NCBI GenBank assembly: GCA_003557125.1
Contig: PWPN01000146.1
Location: forward strand, 1 to 15,101
Source of the DNA: Phycisphaerae bacterium
GTDB taxonomy: Bacteria > Planctomycetota > Phycisphaerae > UBA1845 > PWPN01
DNA length: 15,101 nt
Reading direction: 5' to 3'
The translations under genes and the position numbers were made by a program. The notes beneath the pieces were generated by a model. That model made no database searches. It saw only the letters and a program-made list of their open reading frames with translations, and was not told the DNA's origin. Below, piece by piece: positions 1 through 7,795 of the stretch. Every line of letters begins with the position of its first letter. Within the stretch, counting starts at the first letter, position 1.

Positions 1-130
1 CATCCGCCTCCCGCAACATCCCCTTCTCGGACGGCCCCAGTTCCGCGCACCCGACCGCCGGCACTATCAGCCACAACAGCGCGATCCACCGGCCCGGCCC
101 GTACGCCCCTCGAAGAATATGTTTTGTCAC
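1..130 (-). CDS. Putative lipoprotein, N-terminal part only (runs off left edge)
   Basis: The reverse strand opens a frame with GTG at 130-128, preceded at good spacing (8 nt) by GAGG, and stays open to the window edge (43 codons). The product starts VTKHILRGAYG, then has a hydrophobic stretch at about residues 15-26 (WIALLWLIVPAV) followed by Gly-Cys at residue 28. A short basic N-terminus, a hydrophobic core and a Cys at this place form a type II (lipoprotein) signal peptide, with AVGC as a slightly unusual lipobox. The mature protein would be lipid-anchored on the outer side of the inner membrane or sorted to the outer membrane. An ATG at 148 in the same frame is an alternative start but lies before the Shine-Dalgarno. 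Function is unknown because only the leader is visible. The gene is divergent from the acyl-CoA synthetase gene. Confidence 0.6.
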   Translation of the reverse strand, partial: MTKHILRGAYGPGRWIALLWLIVPAVGCAELGPSEKGMLREAD

Positions 131-462
131 TTGCCGCACCTCATGCATGAGACCGGACGAACCTTGCGTGAGACCCCTGTCTTGCCTCCGAGCCATTGGA
201 CGGCCTGCAGAGCTGCGATTAGCATGATGTCTGAGAGGCATTTTGTCGAGTCGTTGCCGACGTCCATTTTGTAGTGGGCCGACGGGAAGTTTTCCAGTAG
301 CACGCGCGAAGTGCGACCCGGGCGTCAGCAACCGGTAAGAATTTACGCAGCCGGTGAGACGGATCTTATCCTGGACGGCCTTGTTTTCTGGACTGTCTTG
401 GCCGCGGCATGATCCGGAGTGTCACGCGAACCGGCTGTTCTCTCGTTGTGGGAATACTTCGA
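131..462. other. Divergent intergenic region
   Basis: About 330 bp separate the divergent lipoprotein and acyl-CoA synthetase genes, so promoters for both should lie here. I saw no convincing -35/-10 pair on either strand and no strong hairpin or repeat. Open frames crossing it on both strands are shadows of the acyl-CoA synthetase gene and carry no recognisable motif. Confidence 0.5.
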
Positions 463-1938
463 ATGATCATCGGTCGATTTCTCGAAATCGTACGGAAACA
501 CAGCACGAAGATCGCCGCCCAGGACCCTTTCCGGCAGGTGACCTACAAGAAGTTGGCGCTGGCAGCGCAGGCGCTGCGGAGGCTCATTCTTGCCGAGACC
601 CGTTGCGAACGGGTGGGGGTCGTGTTGCCCGCGTCCGTAGGAGGCCTGGCGACGACGCTGGGCGCCCTGTGGGCCGGCAAGACGGTCGTCCCCCTCAATT
701 TCCTGCTGCCGCCCGAAGAACTGAAGCGCATCGTCGCAGACGCATCCATCGATTGCATTCTCGCGACCCAGCACTTCGAACAACAGCTCGAGCCGTTGCC
801 CGTGCGGACGATCTACCTCGAACGCGTCAAACTCAAACGACGCTGTCTCTTCGAGATGTTCCATCGGCAGCCCGCGCCGCCCGAGGTCCGGGACGATGAT
901 CTCGCTGCCATCGTGTACACGTCGGGCTCGACGGGCGAACCGCGCGGCGTCTGCCTGTCCCACCGCAACCTGCTGTCCAATGTCGACGCTGCCATCGCAC
1001 ACCTCGGCATCACCGTCGATCATCACCTGCTCGGCATGCTGCCGCCGTTCCACGTCTTCGGTTTGACGACGAGCATCATTCTGCCGGTGATGCTCGGGAC
1101 GACGATCACGTACATCCCGCGTTTCTCGCCCCAGCAGGTCCACGAGGCGATCCGCGGCTCGGACATCTCCGTGATGATGGCGATCCCCAGCATGTACGCC
1201 GCCCTGGCCCGCTTGAAGAAAATCGACCCGTCGGATTTCGCCGACATCGAGTTGGCGGTCAGCGGGGGCGAGCCGCTTCCTTCGCAGGTCTACCACGAAA
1301 TGCTCCAACGTACGGGCGTCCGGCTCCTGGAAGGGTACGGCATGACCGAAACGTCACCCGTCATCGCGTGCAATCAGCCGCGCGCCAACAAGTTCGGTAC
1401 GGTCGGCCGACCGCTTCCCGGCGTCGAGGTGCGCGTGTGCGATGCGGAAGGCCACACGCTCGCAACCGGCCAGGAGGGCGAGCTTCAGGTCCGCGGCACC
1501 CTCGTCATGCAGGGGTACTACCACCGGCCCGAGCAGACGGCCGCCATCCTGAGCGAGGACGGCTGGCTGCGCACGGGCGACATCGTGCGCATCGACGAGG
1601 AGGGCTACATCGCCATCACCGGCCGGGCCAAGGACCTCATCATCGTCGGAGGTGAAAACGTCTACCCGCGCGAGGTCGAACGCGTTCTCGAAGAGCACCC
1701 GGCCGTTCAGGAGGTGGCCGTCTTCGGCCGACCCGATCCCAGCCGTGGCGAGGTCATCGTCGCCTGTGTCACATGCAAGGAGGGCGCTTCGTGCTCTTCG
1801 GAGGATTTGCGCTCCTTCTGCCGTCAGCGTCTTGCCGGCTACAAGACGCCCCGGCAGGTGCACATCCTCAGTGAGCTGCCCCGCGGGCCGACGGGCAAAG
1901 TCTTGAAAAACAAGCTGAAAACCGAGGTGGGGGCGTAA
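463..1938 (+). CDS. AMP-forming acyl-CoA synthetase (fatty-acid/aryl-CoA ligase family)
   Basis: Member of the ANL (acyl-CoA synthetase/NRPS adenylation/luciferase) superfamily. It activates a carboxylic acid with ATP to acyl-AMP and transfers the acyl group to CoA. All core motifs are visible in the 491-residue product: A3 P-loop YTSGSTGEPRG (152-162), A5 YGMTETSP (292-299), A7 GWLRTGD (367-373), the hinge and A8 region GRAKDLIIVGGENVYPREVE (387-406), and A10 PTGKVLK with catalytic Lys479. The length is near the usual 500 residues and no transmembrane segment is evident. The ATG at 463 is chosen because GGGA lies nine bases upstream and the family N-terminus begins here. An ATG at 409 in the same frame adds 18 residues without a ribosome site. 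The substrate cannot be read from sequence; a medium- or long-chain fatty acid is most likely. Confidence is high for the family, low for the substrate. Confidence 0.93.
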   Translation: MIIGRFLEIVRKHSTKIAAQDPFRQVTYKKLALAAQALRRLILAETRCERVGVVLPASVGGLATTLGALWAGKTVVPLNFLLPPEELKRIVADASIDCILATQHFEQQLEPLPVRTIYLERVKLKRRCLFEMFHRQPAPPEVRDDDLAAIVYTSGSTGEPRGVCLSHRNLLSNVDAAIAHLGITVDHHLLGMLPPFHVFGLTTSIILPVMLGTTITYIPRFSPQQVHEAIRGSDISVMMAIPSMYAALARLKKIDPSDFADIELAVSGGEPLPSQVYHEMLQRTGVRLLEGYGMTETSPVIACNQPRANKFGTVGRPLPGVEVRVCDAEGHTLATGQEGELQVRGTLVMQGYYHRPEQTAAILSEDGWLRTGDIVRIDEEGYIAITGRAKDLIIVGGENVYPREVERVLEEHPAVQEVAVFGRPDPSRGEVIVACVTCKEGASCSSEDLRSFCRQRLAGYKTPRQVHILSELPRGPTGKVLKNKLKTEVGA

Positions 1939-1953
1939 AAGCGCCCTGCGCTT
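1939..1953 (+). terminator. Short hairpin after the acyl-CoA synthetase gene
   Basis: A perfect 6-bp inverted repeat (AAGCGC / GCGCTT) with a 3-nt loop begins directly after the stop codon. No T-tract follows, so it is at most a weak or factor-dependent terminator or an mRNA 3' end protector. Confidence 0.3.
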
Positions 1954-2011
1954 ATGGCTGTCCATGAAGCGGCGCCCTAGGACGCGACCACCCGAACGCG
2001 ACGAGGCTGCT

Positions 2012-2017
2012 TATAAT
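2012..2017 (+). promoter_or_regulatory. Possible -10 element before the ACT-domain gene
   Basis: A perfect TATAAT lies about 95 bases upstream of the ACT-domain start, in a 171-bp gap that is otherwise GC-rich. No good -35 box is found 16-18 bp upstream. The gap supports separate transcription of the ACT gene, but the promoter call is tentative. Confidence 0.3.
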
Positions 2018-2109
2018 TTCTAAGGATGAACAAGGATGTTCGTGGCCGTATCGATTTGATGTACGGTGGGGCGTGGCCCACGGCCGCGTGAATGCCCCGG
2101 GAGGTAAGG

Positions 2110-2562
2110 ATGATGGAGCTGGTCAATCAATTCTCCGTGTTTCTAGTCAACAAGCCCGGCGTCCTCGCACAGGTGACGCGCCACATTGCCCAGGAAAAGC
2201 TCAACATCATTGCCATGACGATGAGCGATTCGAGCGAGCACGGCGTACTCCGGCTGGTGACCACGGATGGCACGCGCATTCGCAAGGCGATGGCGTCGTT
2301 GAACCTGCCCGTCACCGAAACGGAAGTCCTGCTCATTACCCTGCCGAATCGTCCCGGCGCCCTTGCCGAGGTCTGCCAGAAGCTGGCCGACGCGCACATC
2401 AACATCAGCTATGCCTACTGCACGACCGGTGCCCGAGGTGGAAAAACCACGGGCGTTTTCAAAGTGGCCGACGTCAAAAAAGCGATGCGGATACTCAAGG
2501 ACAAACTGCCCAAGACGCGCGACGATAAGAAGCGGATCCGCCACCATGTCGCGACGCGCTGA
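2110..2562 (+). CDS. Tandem ACT-domain protein (amino-acid-binding regulator)
   Basis: The 150-residue protein is two ACT domains back to back. The first runs from about residue 4 to 66 and the second from about 70 to 140. Each begins with a strand followed by the ligand-site turn: NKPGVLAQV in the first and NRPGALAEV in the second. ACT domains bind small effectors, usually amino acids, at dimer interfaces. There is no catalytic or DNA-binding domain, so it is probably a stand-alone effector sensor. The start is the ATG at 2110 (or the adjacent ATG at 2113), placed 5-8 bases after a strong GGGAGG; an ATG at 2092 precedes that ribosome site. The tail after residue 140 is Lys/Arg-rich. It follows the acyl-CoA synthetase gene on the same strand. 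ACT proteins are often encoded near CoA ligases in anaerobes, but a functional link here is inference. Confidence 0.85.
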   Translation: MMELVNQFSVFLVNKPGVLAQVTRHIAQEKLNIIAMTMSDSSEHGVLRLVTTDGTRIRKAMASLNLPVTETEVLLITLPNRPGALAEVCQKLADAHINISYAYCTTGARGGKTTGVFKVADVKKAMRILKDKLPKTRDDKKRIRHHVATR

Positions 2563-2564
2563 TC

Positions 2565-2579
2565 GCCGGAGGATCCGGC
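2565..2579. terminator. Hairpin between convergent genes
   Basis: A perfect inverted repeat, GCCGGA-GGA-TCCGGC, sits three bases after the ACT-gene stop, in the 75-bp gap where this gene converges with the AsmA-like gene. It lacks a T-tract on either side. It may end or protect both transcripts. Confidence 0.35.
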
Positions 2580-2637
2580 AGCGGCAACAGTACGTCCGAA
2601 CGGTCAACAGAACGACCGAACGCGTGAAAACCTGCGC

Positions 2638-5600
2638 TCAGTCCCGGTGGCGGCCCATCTGCATCATGCCCTCGAGCGTTCTTCGAATATTTCCGGCGAT
2701 CTGGGTGCGTATGACCGGCTCGCCGAGAGAGCCTTCCACGCGCACTTCCACGAGCTCGCGCGCGACCCCCTCGACGAATTCGCTGAACACCTGGAATCGC
2801 GGCAGCCGCACGGGTGAACCGACCAGCAGCGCCAGGTCGAGGGTCCGGGTGGGTGTGTGCGCCCGGCCGGCACCCACCATCGACAGGCCGCGCCCCCGCA
2901 GGTCGATCTCATCGAAAATGAGCTCGTCGCCGTGGATCGTGTAGCGGATCAGCGCGTCGTGGAAAGCGGTATCGTCGAGCGAATCGCCGATGACGCGCAT
3001 CATGGACAGAAGCAAGGGGACGCGAAGCATCTGCGCCTGGTAGATCGAGACGCTTCCGCCGCCGCGGCGGCTGGGCTTGTCCCCGAATCGGCCGACCAGA
3101 TCGAGGTGACCCGTGGCACGCCCCTCGACGGAGACGGAAGGTTGGTCCGCATCGGTTTGCGTATCGAAAAAAGCATTCAGCGACAGGTCGTAGGCCGACA
3201 GCGAGACACCGTAGGTCGACCCGCGCGGATCCGCGTCGATTTCGAGTCGGCCGGCCACCTTGCCCTCGCAGAAACGACCGAAAAACTCGTCGATGACAAA
3301 GCGCGTCGAGTCGGCCGGTCGTGCGAACGTCGCCCGTGCGTCGGTCACGGTACGATCCGCCACAACGACGTTGGCCAGCTCGAACCGTCCCTCGCTTGCC
3401 CATTGCCCGTCCATGGCCACGCGACCCTCGATCGCGCCGTCGATGTTCGACACCTTCGTCCCGAGTTCAAGCGACGCGTCTTTGAGATCGAGCCGACCCT
3501 GAATCGACCAGCGGGGCGGCTGCCTCGGAACGGCTGTCACCTGAAGCGACTCGAGCGAAAGATCGAAACGACCGGTCGGTTGCAGATCGTTGTAGAGCCG
3601 TCGCAACCGCCAGGGGAGCGCTGCGCGGAGCGTTTCGGAAAAGGTCATGTCATGCGCTTCCACGGCCAGGCTCGTTTCGGTGAATTCGTCTCCGAGCACG
3701 ACTCGGCCGTCGAGCTGGAAAGTGCCTTCCCCCGCAAAGCCGGCGAGCTTTTCGAACGACACCGCGTCGCGCGTCACCTCGATTCGGCCCGTCAACGCTT
3801 CGGCAGGCAACGGGAACGCTTCGTAACAGGCATGCGCTTCGAGCGGTTCGATGACGATCGCGTAGGGGATGGCTGTACCCTCGGCCGACGGCGTGTCCGG
3901 TGCGGGTGCGGTCGCGGTGACAGCTTCCAGACCGTACCGCACATCGACAGCCACCGCACCGGAAGGCGAAAAGGCCTCCCAGACCGAATCGGCCGCGTCC
4001 GGCAGCACCGCGCGGAGCCGATCGTTCAGCTCCAGGCGAGGGCTCTGCATGTGCAGCGACAGTTCCGCACGGGCATCGTCCAGCGGAATGACGCCTTCGA
4101 GGCGTACCTGCGATTCGTGAAAAAGGCCATCGAAATTCGAAAGAATCAGCCGGTGCGGCTCGATCCGCAACAGAGCCCGCCCGTCCGTGAGCATCTCGTC
4201 CGTACCGGGGAGCCTGACCGATCCGTCGGTGACCTCGGCCGTGAGATCGCAGACGAGCGGTTGACCCGGTGACGGCGAAAACAGTCGGCCGTGGATGTCC
4301 GCACGCCCCTCGGGCGAGAGCGTTTCGAAAAGCCGTCGGCCGCTTTCCGGCAAGGCGCTGCCGAGTGCCTTGTCGAGAACGACGTTCGTCGCCTTCAGGT
4401 GAAGGTCCATGCGCGCATCGTCTTCCAGAAGCGACTCAGCCGATCCGTCGACGACCACCTCGCTCGGCCCGTGTCGTGCGCGGAGGTTGCGGGCGACCAT
4501 GCGGCTCCCGTTTATCTCCAGTCGGCCGCTGAGGTTGCTGAGCGCATAAGGGAACCACGTCATATCGAGCGTGCCGTCGCGAAAGTCGATCGCGACCTCG
4601 GTTTCCCAAGGCTCGGCCGGCTCGGTGAGCGGGACCGGAGGCCGTGCCATGACGACGTGCACTTCGGCCCGCACATCGGCGTTGAATTTTCGGATCGCCT
4701 CGGCTTTTTCGGGAGCCAGGCACTCCAGCAGCGGCTCGTCGACCGCGATGTTCCGACCGACGATCTCCAGTCGGCCTCCCTTGTCCATACGGCCGCCGAG
4801 CAGGCCGTTGATCGGGACTTCATTATCGTACTGACGGCCCGCGACATCCTTCAGTTCGACCAGCCCGTCGGGCCGGAAATGGACTGCACCAGTCATATCC
4901 GACAACCGGTAGGGGAACCGGAAGTACCGCGCGCTCGCTCCGCGGAACGTCAGCAACCCCTCGGCGAATTGCACGCCGGCATTCGGACCGGGTTCGCGTG
5001 TCAGGTGGATCATCATGTCGATCGGCCCGTGCCCGTCGAAATCTTCGACCGAAACCTGCAACGCCGGTATGGCATGGACGAATCGGCGTTCAGCCTCGGT
5101 CGGGGCGTCTTCGTCGCGTGGGAGCGGCAGGCCGACCAGCGTGCCGGTCAGATCGAACCCGAGCCCGGCCAACCGTTCGGCAAGCGTGCCATCTTCCGGC
5201 AGCGTGAGCGTGCCCTCGATTGCGACGGTCGTCTCGCGAAGTCGGCCTTTCAGCTCGACCTGCGCGCCCGAAGCGTCGAGCCGGACGGTGCCCACGACAT
5301 CGTTCAACATGAGATAGCGCGTGTCAGGCGGAGCCGCGCGGTCCTCGTCGCAAACGGGAACCGCCAGTGTCAGACCGCGCAGGCCGACCTCGGCCGACCA
5401 CGCTCTCGCCGAGTCGTACGCGAATCGTTCGAGACGCACGACCCCGTCCGCTGCGAGCATGTTCAGCATGTCGGCTGCGTGCGGCGGCAAAGCCGGCTTC
5501 AGGTCACGAATCGCCAGGGCGGGGAGACTGCCCGTCACCGAGCCCCGCTCGAGGTCCAGCCGAATGTCGCTCCTTTCCGGAGGCAGCTCAGCCGCATCGC

Positions 5601-6291
5601 GCTCACTCGACGATCGCGTCAGTGCGATGCGGTAACCGTTCGGTTGCGCCGTATCAGGTCGCGCATGCACCCACAGCCGCTGTTCGGTTCCCACCGTTCG
5701 CCCGTCTTGCTCGATGCGTGTCTGACGGACGCGCAGATCGCGAAGCCGGACCTCGGGCAAGCGGCCCGCCTTCGGCCCTTCCTCACGTTCGTTAAGGTCG
5801 GCGAACATTTCCTGAAAATTCCAACGTCCGTCGGACGCGCGGTAGAGCAGGTCAAGCTCGGCGTCGACAATGACCGTTTCGGGCACCGCCAGCTCGCCCG
5901 ACAACATGCTCAACGGGCACAATCGCAGAAAGATCGTGTCCGCTCGGACGAGGGTGCGCGCCTCGAAACAGTTGTTGTGCGGGTCGAAGTGCGCGTCAGC
6001 GGGCAGCGCGATAGCGACGTCGAGCAGATGAAGCCCCTCGAAAAGGTTGAACCGCACGCCCCCGACGTGCGCTTCGCCGCCCGTCCGGGATTCGATCCAC
6101 AGCTGCGCCAATTCGCGCAAACGGGTTTCGTCGGTCACGTGACGGTAGACCACCACACCCGTGCCCAGCCCGATGAGCAGGCCCAGCCCGATGAGCTTCC
6201 TGCCGAATCGCCAAAGCCAGGGGCGGTTCGACGTTCTCGACGGAGATGGTTTCGAAAGAAAACCCAATCTTCGATCCCCGGTTCGGCACAT
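2638..6291 (-). CDS. AsmA-like (YhdP/TamB-type) envelope protein, 1217 residues
   Basis: A very long protein anchored by one N-terminal transmembrane helix (about residues 33-49, IGLGLLIGLGTGVVVY) after a basic cytoplasmic tail. It is followed by the AsmA-type opening, with a pattern like VRFNLFEGLHLLDV (about 79-92), and about 1000 residues of alternating beta strands. The final ~140 residues (IYQAQMLRVPLLLSMMRVIG, then a beta-rich stretch and SLGEPVIRTQI) match the AsmA-like C-terminal region. Known relatives (YhdP, TamB, YdbH) form long beta grooves spanning the periplasm and are implicated in phospholipid movement to the outer membrane. That role is inferred here. The ATG at 6291 is chosen because AAGGGGAG precedes it by five bases. 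It lies downstream of a glycosyltransferase gene on the same strand. Several long open frames lie antisense to it and are composition shadows. The exact subfamily is uncertain. Confidence 0.85.
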   Translation of the reverse strand: MCRTGDRRLGFLSKPSPSRTSNRPWLWRFGRKLIGLGLLIGLGTGVVVYRHVTDETRLRELAQLWIESRTGGEAHVGGVRFNLFEGLHLLDVAIALPADAHFDPHNNCFEARTLVRADTIFLRLCPLSMLSGELAVPETVIVDAELDLLYRASDGRWNFQEMFADLNEREEGPKAGRLPEVRLRDLRVRQTRIEQDGRTVGTEQRLWVHARPDTAQPNGYRIALTRSSSERDAAELPPERSDIRLDLERGSVTGSLPALAIRDLKPALPPHAADMLNMLAADGVVRLERFAYDSARAWSAEVGLRGLTLAVPVCDEDRAAPPDTRYLMLNDVVGTVRLDASGAQVELKGRLRETTVAIEGTLTLPEDGTLAERLAGLGFDLTGTLVGLPLPRDEDAPTEAERRFVHAIPALQVSVEDFDGHGPIDMMIHLTREPGPNAGVQFAEGLLTFRGASARYFRFPYRLSDMTGAVHFRPDGLVELKDVAGRQYDNEVPINGLLGGRMDKGGRLEIVGRNIAVDEPLLECLAPEKAEAIRKFNADVRAEVHVVMARPPVPLTEPAEPWETEVAIDFRDGTLDMTWFPYALSNLSGRLEINGSRMVARNLRARHGPSEVVVDGSAESLLEDDARMDLHLKATNVVLDKALGSALPESGRRLFETLSPEGRADIHGRLFSPSPGQPLVCDLTAEVTDGSVRLPGTDEMLTDGRALLRIEPHRLILSNFDGLFHESQVRLEGVIPLDDARAELSLHMQSPRLELNDRLRAVLPDAADSVWEAFSPSGAVAVDVRYGLEAVTATAPAPDTPSAEGTAIPYAIVIEPLEAHACYEAFPLPAEALTGRIEVTRDAVSFEKLAGFAGEGTFQLDGRVVLGDEFTETSLAVEAHDMTFSETLRAALPWRLRRLYNDLQPTGRFDLSLESLQVTAVPRQPPRWSIQGRLDLKDASLELGTKVSNIDGAIEGRVAMDGQWASEGRFELANVVVADRTVTDARATFARPADSTRFVIDEFFGRFCEGKVAGRLEIDADPRGSTYGVSLSAYDLSLNAFFDTQTDADQPSVSVEGRATGHLDLVGRFGDKPSRRGGGSVSIYQAQMLRVPLLLSMMRVIGDSLDDTAFHDALIRYTIHGDELIFDEIDLRGRGLSMVGAGRAHTPTRTLDLALLVGSPVRLPRFQVFSEFVEGVARELVEVRVEGSLGEPVIRTQIAGNIRRTLEGMMQMGRHRD

Positions 6292-6364
6292 GCATGCTCC
6301 CCTTGCGGGATCAGCCTGTGCCTGGGTTTTTATCGACGCGATACGCGTTGTGTTCTGAGGGAAG

Positions 6365-6403
6365 ACTTCACGACCCGAACTTCACGACCCGAACGACCCG
6401 AAC
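6365..6403. repeat. Short tandem repeat, 14-bp unit
   Basis: ACTTCACGACCCGA occurs twice head to tail (6365-6378 and 6379-6392), followed by a partial third copy sharing ACGACCCGA. It lies in the 178-bp gap between the glycosyltransferase stop and the AsmA-like start and would be present in a joint transcript. No function is evident. Confidence 0.6.
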
Positions 6404-6469
6404 TGAGGTCCGCTTCGCATCCTACGTTTTCAACTCGAACGATCCATCGTCCCGTACGATACTGCGTCC

Positions 6470-7795
6470 TTACCTTTTGGCATTTTCCTCGGCGGATGTT
6501 CTTATTGTGGGCCCGATACCCCGTCTCCACAACAGGTGAACGCAACCCGCGGCCGAAAGCACGACGATCAGCGGCAGCACCGGCACCCGGTACCGCACGC
6601 TGCCCACGAAGATCATGTGCAGGGCCGTCACAGCCGCGACCGGGCAGAGCAGCACGAACCAGGCGTGCACCGCCCGGCGATGGGCCCACCCGCCGACAAG
6701 CGCCGTCGCCAGAACGCCCCCCATGAAAATCGCGCTGATCCATGCGGTCGCGCCCCCGCGGTATTCTTCGACATTCGGCGTCAGCGACCAGGTACGCATG
6801 AACTTGCGCCGCGCCAGTCGGGCGACCCGCACGGGGTCCTGTCGGGCGTCCTCGAGGGCACGGGCCCGGAACCATGCGTCCCACTCGGTTTCGCTCAAGC
6901 CCTGGACCGCGTCCATCGTCTTGGTGTGCGCCAGGTCGCTCGTTCCGTCCGCTTCGGCATGCAGGCCGTCGTACAGCGAGATGCCGCCGCGCGTCGTCAG
7001 CCAGCGCCATTGCCCGATCGTCTGGCGATTCCGCATGGCCCACGGAAAGAGCCCGGCCACGACCACAGCCACGATGACGCAGGCCAGAACCGCGCGACGC
7101 AACGAGTGCCCGCGTCCCACGACGACCGCCAGCACAGCCGCCCCGGCCACCGCGATAGCCGCAGGTCGAAGCAGCATACCGACAAGCAGCAGCGCGCCTG
7201 CGCCGAGTGCATCGCGCCGGTGCCCCCCGTCCTCGCAGCGGGCCGCCCCTGCGACAAACCACCACGCTGCCAGTACTACGACGGCAAAGAGCGCCTCGGT
7301 CAGAAAAAGCCCGCTGAAAAAAATCAGGAACGGATCGAACGCGACGATTACGCCCGCGATGCAGGCCATCCCGAGCACGCGACGCTCACCCAGAGTATCA
7401 CCCGGAAGCGGTGGGGCGGTCACGCGATCCGGCAGATTCTCCACCCAGCGTCCCCATCGCAACGCCACCGCAGCCGCCAGGGGCGCCGCCAGGGCAGCAA
7501 GAGCCGCCTGTGCGAGTCGACCTGCCAGGTAGGGGCGTTCGCCAGTGGCCCACAAGGCCAGAAACGCCGGGTAAGCCGGCATGTACGTCGCGCGGAACCC
7601 GAACTCGTCGACGAGCCCCACGCCGCCCGCAAGCGACCGGGCGACCTGCCAGTACGCCTCCTCGTCAGGAAAGGCCAACTCCGCCGACCGTTGCGGATCG
7701 CCGTAGCGGGCTGCTACCCACCCTACGCGCAGACCCGCCGCCACCACGTAAAGTGCCAGCAGCACCGCTGCATATCGCAATGATCGCCCTTTCAA
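6470..7795 (-). CDS. GT-C membrane glycosyltransferase, GT39/ArnT-like
   Basis: The 441-residue product is a polytopic membrane protein with roughly nine or ten hydrophobic segments. Helix 1 (about 9-29) is followed by an outer loop carrying FPDEEAYWQVARSL (42-55), which matches the acidic catalytic motif of GT-C enzymes. A later conserved block reads YMPAYPAFLAL. Such enzymes transfer a sugar from a polyprenyl-phosphate carrier to protein or lipid on the outer face of the inner membrane; donor and acceptor are unknown. No ATG or GTG gives a sensible N-terminus. The best start is TTG at 7795, whose TTG overlaps the tilS stop (TTGA) with AAGGAG about 14 bases upstream, implying translational coupling. 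The open frame continues upstream inside tilS, but that part is Arg/Pro-rich and not membrane-like. A shorter, later start cannot be excluded. Confidence 0.8.
   Translation of the reverse strand: MKGRSLRYAAVLLALYVVAAGLRVGWVAARYGDPQRSAELAFPDEEAYWQVARSLAGGVGLVDEFGFRATYMPAYPAFLALWATGERPYLAGRLAQAALAALAAPLAAAVALRWGRWVENLPDRVTAPPLPGDTLGERRVLGMACIAGVIVAFDPFLIFFSGLFLTEALFAVVVLAAWWFVAGAARCEDGGHRRDALGAGALLLVGMLLRPAAIAVAGAAVLAVVVGRGHSLRRAVLACVIVAVVVAGLFPWAMRNRQTIGQWRWLTTRGGISLYDGLHAEADGTSDLAHTKTMDAVQGLSETEWDAWFRARALEDARQDPVRVARLARRKFMRTWSLTPNVEEYRGGATAWISAIFMGGVLATALVGGWAHRRAVHAWFVLLCPVAAVTALHMIFVGSVRYRVPVLPLIVVLSAAGCVHLLWRRGIGPTIRTSAEENAKR

Noticed and set aside
343..1308. Minus-strand frame of 321 codons over the acyl-CoA synthetase
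   Set aside because: Shadow of a gene with all ANL motifs; the product is Arg/Asp/His-rich and motif-free.
4291..6726. Plus-strand open frame of 811 codons, and another of 471 codons at 2857-4272
   Set aside because: They are antisense to the AsmA-like gene, rich in Arg/Pro/Gln with no domain pattern. High GC at third positions of the real gene leaves the opposite frame open. The minus-strand frame has a signal anchor and AsmA-type ends.
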